Below, piece by piece: positions 56,664-64,000 of a stretch of DNA of 64,000 nt (the stretch's first letter is position 1; every line of letters starts with the position of its first letter). The stretch is taken from assembly GCF_028476545.1 (NCBI RefSeq), contig NW_026731893.1, forward strand, positions 682,001-746,000, written 5' to 3'. Source of the DNA: Physella acuta. Lineage: Eukaryota; Mollusca; Gastropoda; Physidae. The notes under the pieces were generated by a model. That model was not told the origin of the DNA. It did no database searches and worked only from the letters and a program-made list of their open reading frames with translations. A program made the position numbers and the translations under genes.

Positions 56664-57661
56664 ATGTCATTAACATTTCAAATAGCATATAACGAGGATC
56701 TTAAAAGCTTCACCGACGAGACCCGTGAATTTTTAATCGATTACTCACAGAGGGAGATTTTGATGATTTCTCTGAGTGTGGTCCTCCATGGGATGATATC
56801 TCTAGCAGGCGTCTTGTCCAACAGCGTCAACGTGCTCGTCTTCCTTAGATTCGGTCTCAAGGACAGCATGAGTGTTGCACTTTCGTTTACAGATCTTGTG
56901 GTCTCGGCTTTACATTTTTCAGCATGTATTTTGTATCTAGTAGGGTTTGTATGTCCACATATCCAGATAAACCTTCTAGGGATTGCATCCTTTTACTTCG
57001 GTTGGTCAAGGGTTGTCGCATACTACCTATCATGTTGGATTACAGCACTGCTTGCCATAGAAAGATGGCATTGCGTTGTCTCCAGAGTAAAGAAAGCATT
57101 CACTGTATCTAGATGTATATTTTCCATAATACCTGATTATATTATTCATATCAGCATTCTAATTCCAATTTTCGTCTATGCACCGTTTGTTGGGGGTCTA
57201 TTAACTGCAGGAGAAACGTATGTGAACGGCACGAATTTGTATGAGATGAAGATGAATGTAATTTTAACCACTGAGAAACTATCAATAACATTTTCGAATG
57301 AGTGGTTCTTTCCCTTATTGCACAATCTTTGATCATCGTCTGCTAAAGTGGATGATCTACACGTTGAAAGAGTCTTCAACATTCAGGAATCAAAACAACC
57401 ACAATAAGATAATCCTGAAATTAAAAAAAAAATTTATCTCCACGAGAGAAACTCCTGGTTAAAGTCGTGATTCTACTGGCGATAATTCAGACACTTTGTA
57501 ACATTCCCAAATTTATCGTTACGGCTGTCCATCACACCCTACCAGGGATACAACAGGGCGCCTACGTTAACCTGACGATTGTCATGTGGGAGCTGTTCTA
57601 TATATTTGGAACTCTTTCGTTTTTAATAAATACAATTTTTTTTTCAACAACGCTTTGTTAA
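56664..57661 (+). pseudogene. Decayed seven-transmembrane receptor 3
   Basis: It is closest to receptor 2 (MSLTFQ start; GVLSNSVNVLVF; IERWHCVVS). Defects: three residues missing where receptor 2 has GLWA before SFTD; the PF after CVVS lost; the frame lost in TM5 with a stop at 57,330; the following inner loop frame-broken. TM6 is readable again from 57,467 (ILLAIIQTLCNIPKFIV), and the end of TM7 is replaced by unrelated sequence with a stop at 57,659. The start codon and acceptor are still recognisable. A truncated product of about 222 residues could be made but would lack TM6 and TM7. Confidence 0.88.
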
Positions 57662-58014
57662 ATTGTTACCCTAAAGACTAATTGTTAAATACCTTGATAA
57701 AATGAATGGCATGAATATGTTTTCATGCATATTCATTTGAAAGAATGTTACATTGTAATAATAGTCAATATTTATTTAAAAATATAAATACGAAACTTAA
57801 TAGCTAACACAGTATTTAAAAAAAGTACGCCTTAATTGGAGTAAATATACATTGGTACATGTAATGTAATTAAATAATTAATCATTAATTTTGCATTGTT
57901 ATTAAAGTTACAATTTTGAGTAATTTGACATTTTGTTGTTTTGTGTTTTACAGGACACACAATATTAATCCGCGTTAAAGTCGAACTATTATTTAGATTA
58001 TACAGTCAGTTAAA
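57662..58014 (+). other. 5' region of receptor gene 4
   Basis: Paralogous to the region ahead of receptor gene 1 without its TA tract. The splice acceptor GTTTTACAG ends at 57,953. Confidence 0.65.
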
Positions 58015-59100
58015 ATGTCTGTAACGGATTCAGCACCATATGAAGAGGATCTAAACCAGTGGATAGCCGAGACCTGGGAGGTTCTGATATCGAATTCGCT
58101 GCGAAAAGTTCTGATGCTGTCGTTGAGTGCAGTGGTACACGGGATGATCTCACTTGCAGGCGTCTTGACCAACTGTCTCAACATGATTATTTTTACAAGA
58201 CAGGGTCTCAAAGACAGCATGAGTGTTGGGCTTTGGACTTTATCCTTCACAGATTTCGCTGTCTCGGCTTTACAGCTAGCTTCGTGCTTTTCATATCTTG
58301 TGGGGAACCTGTTTCCTTATACACAACTGAACACCTGGACGCTTGGAGCTCTGTTCTTTGGTTGGTCAAGGACAATAGCCTACTATATCTCATGCTGGAT
58401 AACTACAATAATAACTGTAGAAAGATGGTATTGTGTTGTCTCCCCTTTCCGTGTTAAAAAGGTATTTACTAAAATGAGATGCATGATATCCATAGTTGTA
58501 ATTAATGTTGTTCATATTGGTTTTCTTATTCCACTTTTTATATACGCTCCTTTGGAATGGATTGTAACTGCAATAGGTGAAGTTGGAAACAATGGGACAG
58601 TTTTGTATGAAATGAAATTGGATGTTAGCTTAACAAATGAGTTCGCGTACTGGGAAACTATAAACAACATATTTGAGGGTGTGGTTCTCTCTCTGCTTTC
58701 GCAAGCTTTAATTATCGTCTGCACTGTTTGGATGATCTACTCTTTGAAGGAGAGTTCAAGAGTAAGAAAACAAAGACCAGAAAAACAGAAGGGGGGTAAC
58801 TCTGAAATTAAAGACAACCTGTCCACACGCGAAAGAATCCTGGTTAAAGTCGTGATTCTACTGGCGATAATTCAGACACTGTGTAACATTCCCAGATTTA
58901 TCGTGACGGCTGTACATCACACATTACCAGGTCTTCAGCTCGGAGCTTACAGAAACATCACGGTCATTATGTGGGAGCTGTCATACATCTTCGGCACTAT
59001 TTGTTGTGCATGTAACATATTTGTTTATCTAAAGATGAACTCCAGTTATAGACAACATTTTTACACGCTACTTTATTTCAGAAAATCGATCAAGATTTGA
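58015..59100 (+). CDS. Rhodopsin-like seven-transmembrane receptor 4 (chemosensory type)
   Basis: The 361-residue receptor is the nearest relative of receptor 1; the duplicated block covers promoter side, acceptor, coding exon and 3' flank. Topology and motifs are the same: TM1 GVLTNCLNMIIF, TM2 SFTDFAVS, TM3 ERWYCVVSPFRVKK, an NGT site in the second outer loop, TM6 ILLAIIQTLCNIPRF, TM7 NIFVYLKMNSSY, a short C-tail ending RKSIKI. Differences from receptor 1 gather in the N-terminus and outer loops (DNPWT/NTWT, GENG/GNNG), the ligand-facing side. No frame break. The AATAAA that follows receptor 1 is lost here. Confidence 0.93.
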   Translation: MSVTDSAPYEEDLNQWIAETWEVLISNSLRKVLMLSLSAVVHGMISLAGVLTNCLNMIIFTRQGLKDSMSVGLWTLSFTDFAVSALQLASCFSYLVGNLFPYTQLNTWTLGALFFGWSRTIAYYISCWITTIITVERWYCVVSPFRVKKVFTKMRCMISIVVINVVHIGFLIPLFIYAPLEWIVTAIGEVGNNGTVLYEMKLDVSLTNEFAYWETINNIFEGVVLSLLSQALIIVCTVWMIYSLKESSRVRKQRPEKQKGGNSEIKDNLSTRERILVKVVILLAIIQTLCNIPRFIVTAVHHTLPGLQLGAYRNITVIMWELSYIFGTICCACNIFVYLKMNSSYRQHFYTLLYFRKSIKI

Positions 59101-59541
59101 CAAAAAAAAATGTTTTTTCTTTATATTGGTACCATACGTATCTACGTTTTGTTCAGAATTTTGTCAACCATTAATTCTATTTTTAAAAATTGTCAATATT
59201 GTATTTTCTGATTTATTATAGAGATTATATATTATATAGAACAAAAATTATCTTTAAAATGATACAATTCAATATATTCAACTTACCTTTGATTATTTTT
59301 TAAATTATGAGATCAACACACTTTTCTTAAAAATACATTAGTATTATGTTATCATAAAACCACCATATTTTAACAATAACTAATCTGATATAGAAACCAG
59401 TGTTTTGAAAAATCAAAACGGCCAATAAAGTGCACTTTTTATGAAAGCGAAAACATTTTATAGGTTTTACAGTTAGTCGTGAATTTGTGGTTTTACAAAA
59501 CAAAAAAAATATAAATACACATATTCAAAAAAACAATTACC
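59101..59541. other. 3' flank of receptor gene 4
   Basis: Paralogous to 44,627-45,050. AT-rich, no gene. Confidence 0.65.
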
Positions 59542-59550
59542 TATCGTTTA

Positions 59551-59813
59551 AAGTAAAAGTGTCCCTTTCAAACCTGACGGTCTATAGGGTAAGTGAAGTA
59601 AAGTTTAATTGTTTTTTGTGACTTCGGCTTATGAAGAGATAGTGTGGTCATCACTATGCCCAGCCGCCTTTACTCTCCCTAACTTGAGTTAGGTACACAT
59701 CAGAGTTGGGTTGACTCAGGGACGGTCTCCTGACTTGAACCCAGATTGGAACTCGAGACCTACGGGTTAGCAGTCCAGCTCTCTACCGCTAGACCACTCC
59801 GCCCCATTAACTT
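59551..59813 (-). mobile_element. tRNA-derived SINE (family 1) with target duplication
   Basis: On the minus strand, head GGGCGGAGTGGTCTAGCGG, box-B-like GGTCTCGAGTTCC, then AGTAAAGGCGGCTGGGCATA. Flanked by TATCGTTTA at 59,542-59,550 and 59,814-59,822. The paralogous flank of receptor 1 (about 45,040) has a single TATCGTTTACATTACTG, the empty site, so it inserted after that duplication. Confidence 0.88.
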
Positions 59814-59822
59814 TATCGTTTA

Positions 59823-61286
59823 CATTACTGAAAATAATTAAAGGTGGCTAATTATAGGAGCCGATTTCGTGCAATAATTCATCCAGCTCTGATAGGTTTT
59901 TTACTCACGTTAGGGAGTTTACCATACCGGAGTCACTGAAACAGCTGAACTCTACTCAGTCTGCCTCGTATGTCTTTTACACGAACTGGAAAAGATGATG
60001 ATTAAGTATTACATGCTAAATTGATTACTATGTTAATCATCGTCATATCAATCCCTTTGAACAGATTTGTAAAGCACACGACCGCCAAACCTGTTTTGAG
60101 TTTGGATCTTGAGCTCGCGTCTGTATGACGTCCTTTAATTCCACTTAATTTTGATCGGTACATACGGGGAAATATGATGATGATAATAATTTATAAATAA
60201 TTTAGATTATTTTTAAAGAGAGTATTTAGCAAGAACTAAGCGTTATTTAAAACCATTATAAATATTTTAGTAGTTTATAAAAAAACAATTGTATGTAGCA
60301 CTTTGTACATTTCTCTCCAAACAAATTTTTTCAGCTGCATACATAAAATAAAAATCTAGTAATAACTGTAGTCTTATATATATCAAACACTAAATGTCCT
60401 GCATTTAAACAAATAAAGTTAAAGTTTGCTATTTTAAAAATGTATTGCAGAGTGTATAATAGACAAAACTGTCAAATGTGTAATTTTTGTAAATTAAATA
60501 AAAACAAAACGCAAAAAAAATTGATTCATGAATATGTTGACCATCTTTTAATTTTTTATATCACGATTTTAATTTGTCCGTATATAAATATTATGAGTTA
60601 TGTCAAATATAATGTCTGAAATGATGTTACTAATTATTTCGAGATTGATGTAAGGAATTATTTCAAGAATGATATCTAATATGACGTGAGGAAGGATGTG
60701 AGAAATTAATGTTGGAGGTTAGTTAAATCTTCTTTTGCTGCGCCAGTAATGTTTGTGTTTATCTTAGTCACAGCTCAAACCTCATATGAAAATTGTATTT
60801 GATCCTTCAAAAAGCGTTAGTAATTGTGCAATAATAAAGTAGGCTACCTGTCGCGCGTTGCAATGCAAACATGAAAACAAACAACAAAACAGCTAAATCA
60901 GTGCAGTTAAATAATTCAGTTGAAATCCGGTTTTAACTGATTTATTTTTATTACTTTTTGCTGACAAAATAATTAGTTAATCGTCAAGTATTTAATTTTT
61001 TTGTATTGGTAGATCTGTCAATATTGAAAATGTATATTGTGGTACTAATATCAAGTATAATTAATTTTCTTCTATAGCCACAAGATAATAAAGCAATATA
61101 AAGCAATGAACTTTTTGATCGGCGACTCTAGTAGTGTCCAATTTCTGATTGAAAGCCATGTTTGCTTCGAAGACAACTATTTCCTGTAATGTTGAAGAGT
61201 AGACACAATTTTTCGAAAGCATAATTTTCTACATTCGAATATTATTATTAAAGTGTTTAAATAGAATTTACTTTATTCATTCAGTA
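59823..61286. other. Spacer, paralogous to the 3' flank of receptor 2
   Basis: Matches 51,985-53,560 in pieces; contains a decayed SINE and loose GATGT repeats (60,610-60,720). No gene. Confidence 0.6.
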
Positions 61287-61294
61287 CAACCAAC

Positions 61295-61791
61295 CAGTGG
61301 CGTCGCTAGGTCGGGTGTCACCCGGTGCGGCACTTCGTGGTGGCACCCCCCACAAGATTCAAATTATCTAAATATATTTATATATAAATAAATTAATTTT
61401 AAAAATATATATATATATATATATATATGTTTATGTGTATGTGACGGCCTACATAAGCCTATAATTTTAATATATGCCACATACGCGTACATGTATGTGT
61501 ATAAGCTTTATTCACTGCAAATTTTATAGTATCGACGTTTATATATAGTTCGTTAATAATACAGTTGGATGTAGCATTGCTTTCTCTATTGTTAGAACGT
61601 TTACGTCATGGTGTCATCCCACTCTCTTGCAATAATTGTCAATTGGTACTTAAAATACTATTTAATTTTAATTAATCATTAGCGGAATTGGCAAAAGAAA
61701 TGTTTTTCCTCTGTTTATTTTGCAATTTTTCTGCGTTGGTGTCACCTCCATAAATAGTGTCACCCCCGCCCCCACCCTTGCTACGCCTATG
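61295..61791. mobile_element. hAT-type MITE, 497 bp, near-perfect target copies
   Basis: Ends CAGTGGCGTCGCTAGG and CTTGCTACGCCTATG; flanks CAACCAAC (61,287-61,294) and CAACTAAC (61,792-61,799). Inner text includes GGTGTCACCCGGTGCGGCAC and GGTGTCACCTCC. No coding capacity. Confidence 0.82.
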
Positions 61792-61799
61792 CAACTAAC

Positions 61800-62110
61800 A
61801 TACTTTTTTTTGTTAACTTAAGGCAGTTTCTGTAACATTTATAAATATTTCTGAAGATACTTATCCCATAATCTCGGAAGTAAAAGTGACAGATATACAG
61901 AGGGAGAGTAAGAAATGCGCACATGGGCTTATTAGACTTTTCAGACGATTTCATCTATGCTTTATTAAAAGTGAATTTTTAGACGTGTGACATTGTTTTC
62001 TAAAACTGAGTTATTTCAATGTAAACAAAGCACGCGCCATATTTATTAGATTATAAACAATGGGGTTCTGATTAGTCCAAATACCCCCCCCCCTTTCCCA
62101 ATACCCCATA
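61800..62110. other. Non-genic stretch
   Basis: Nothing recognised except a short poly-C run near 62,083. Confidence 0.4.
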
Positions 62111-62900
62111 TTAGATATAAAAGCGTTGAGTGAACGTTGATCGCCCTTAGTTATATTGAGGTAGATCATACCCCGGTGAACGCCCAGGTGCCCAGGTGTT
62201 CGGCGTCTTGGGGAGGGGGGGGGGCTGTGGAGCCACCGGTTGCGCCGGTAAGCCCGTGGTATGGTTTAATTATCGAATGTCGTGAGCAACCGTGTCCCTA
62301 TTGTAGGGTGCTCTTTAAAACGAATGTAGACGCCATAATGCTCACGAGGGAACGCGAGGTGCTGCAGGAAACCCAAACGCCGGGGTACCTGATTCGAGTT
62401 AATCAACAATTATTGTAGCCAACAAAATCCCATAGTGTATGGCACTTTTTAAAATGAACGTTGGGGCCATAGTGCTCACACTTGAAACCAGGGCGCCAAA
62501 TTACACCCTGGTTGGGCGCAGGATGACACTCCTAATTTGACCTAGTAAACGATTATATTAGCCACTCACCATCCCGTCATATGGCGAGTTGAAAAATCAT
62601 ATGAATTATACATCATCTGCCCAATGGATCGATAGGTTTAAAGAGGAATCTCTACTTTTTTTTTCATTTATAGTCGCCCATGTTATACATTCTGTATTGT
62701 ATTCTTTAGAGCAAAAGTAGGAGCCAAAGTGCTCACATGGAAGGCCGGGGTGCCGGATGGCACCCCTGATTCGATTTAGTGAATGATCATAGTAGCAAAG
62801 CTTATCCATAGTGTATCACATTCCTTAAATCGAATGTAGGGTCCATAGTGCTCACGGGAAACCGGGTGCACCTAGACCCACTCTGCTAGTTTTCCTGTGC
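62110..62900. repeat. Unclassified repeat block, second copy, with 130-200-bp subrepeats
   Basis: After the part shared with 53,640 (TTATATTGAGGTAGATCATA) come diverged subrepeats. Each has a CGAATGTAGGGGCCATAGTG-like motif followed by CTCAC and GTGCC/GGCGCC-type text, at about 62,317, 62,454, 62,712 and 62,830. A 93-codon frame at 62,137-62,418 is not kept in the copy at 53,700, so I do not call a gene. Confidence 0.65.
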
Positions 62901-63714
62901 TATCGCCTGATTCGATTTATTAAAAGCTTAGAGTAACTAATTTACCCTTATTACGAAACACCACTCTATCAGCCACAGAGTTGGCGAACGTACCCGGGTT
63001 CGTTTAGATATTTATACACAGATGGCTTAAAGCCCTATAAATGGTAGCTAGCACAACAGTTAACGAGGACACGTACTTAACGTCTAGGGGATACACTCGA
63101 TGAACTCCTGATACCAACAACACATTTAATCCATATATAACTTTTAATATGTGTACAAATTCAAGATAAGACTCTAGCTTTATACAGAATAAAATGAATG
63201 AGTAAAATAACAAAAACCCAACTTACAATTTGAGGAAAAAACACTATGTTACACTATCACAGGATATGGCACTCAAGAAAATCACCACAGCTTATACGAC
63301 ACTACTTAAAGCACAAAATATTACTTAAAACCACAAGTAATAAAGAAAAAGCTGCTTAAAACTATAGGCTACAAAATAGCGACACTCAAGGCTTTCTCTC
63401 TCAAAGATGTCTGGTCTGACTGCTGCTATGGACTGCTGCGATCGGCTCTGCCTGCAGAAAAGTGTGCGCAGACTATTTGACACCTGAGGCAACATGGGAG
63501 GTCACCTTCAAAACATAAGACTATTGGTTGGGACACCTCCGATGTCCGAATCAACCAATCGAAAGTATAAAAGTATTGCACCACCACTGGTGATGGAAAA
63601 GTACTGGGTATATGTCTTTCTTGGAACTATGGAAAAGTACCGGTGGTTGCACCACAGGTCACTCATGGTTGAGCAATAAAAGTCAAACAAAAAAATACAA
63701 GACCTAAGTAGGTC
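62901..63714. other. Insert absent from the first repeat copy
   Basis: Moderately GC-rich sequence with GATACACTCGATGAACTCCT, AAAGTATAAAAGTATTGCAC and GAGCAATAAAAGTC. The order TATA-like box then AATAAA on the plus strand (63,563; 63,674) resembles a mobile-element end, but I see no boundaries, target copies or coding part. Confidence 0.35.
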
Positions 63715-64000
63715 ACACCCTGACTCTGCAGATATAAACATATATTTCGTTTCTGCACCAGTCAGTATCAATTGGGGTGTAAGTCAACATGTGTTTTACA
63801 TTTTTTTTTCAAGAACCTTTCTCGGAGTAAAAAAAAGAAAGATAGACTCTAATAAATTAGATATATATTTTATATGCTTTTACATTTTTAAACAATTACG
63901 TTTAACATAGCTATGCTACAAATAATTATTTCACATAGACCACAAGAGCATTCGCTAGAATTTAATTACAAAAATATAATACATAAATTATGTGGTGTAA
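63715..64000. repeat. End of the repeat block shared with 53,940-54,215
   Basis: ACCCTGACTCTGCAGAT, TTTCGTTTCTGCACCAGTCA, TTTAACATAGCTATGC and TTTCACATAGACCACAAGAGC match the first copy in order. The window ends inside it. Confidence 0.75.

Overview
This window looks like nuclear DNA of a gastropod mollusc, most likely a freshwater pulmonate snail of the Biomphalaria/Bulinus type. The reasons are the AT-rich, intron-bearing architecture, GIMAP (AIG1-type) immune GTPases, a tandem cluster of single-coding-exon rhodopsin-like receptors of the chemosensory kind, tRNA-derived SINEs, hAT transposons and abundant (TA)n tracts. The species call is an inference; I have no external match.

Layout. 1-6.8 kb is a higher-order tandem array of about 2.2-kb non-coding units. 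6.8-10.3 kb holds degenerate repeats, SINEs and MITE pieces. 10.6-11.8 kb (minus strand) is a single-domain GIMAP gene whose two ends run into minisatellites made of its own first and last bases. 14.4-40.6 kb is a head-to-tail segmental duplication (unit A 14,405-26,223; unit B 26,224-about 40,590). Each unit carries one copy of the same four-exon gene: a 5' non-coding exon, an exon with a first AIG1 GTPase domain, an exon with a second AIG1 domain, and a last exon with two C2H2 zinc fingers. Order, splice phases and poly(A) signals agree between copies, so I read each as one gene for a roughly 650-residue GIMAP-GIMAP-zinc-finger protein. I know of no such combination. Copy B is open throughout; copy A has one in-frame TGA. 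Both have a perfect interferon-response-like site (GAAACTGAAAG on the minus strand) just ahead of exon 1, and farther upstream minisatellites repeating related motifs (about 16 units in A, 4 in B). Unit B also took a 2.45-kb hAT transposon whose empty site survives in unit A.

40.6-64 kb is a receptor cluster: three intact seven-transmembrane genes (43.5, 50.8 and 58.0 kb) and one decayed copy (56.7 kb). All are on the plus strand, each with a 3' splice site just upstream of the coding exon. They sit among duplicated flanks, MITEs, SINEs, a 14-bp minisatellite and a 28S rRNA fragment.

How the genes relate: the GIMAP genes would be GTP-binding immune or membrane-trafficking switches; the two large ones add a zinc-binding tail that could contact nucleic acid or protein. 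The receptors would be plasma-membrane chemosensors. The two families look like neighbours that each expanded by tandem duplication rather than partners in a pathway.
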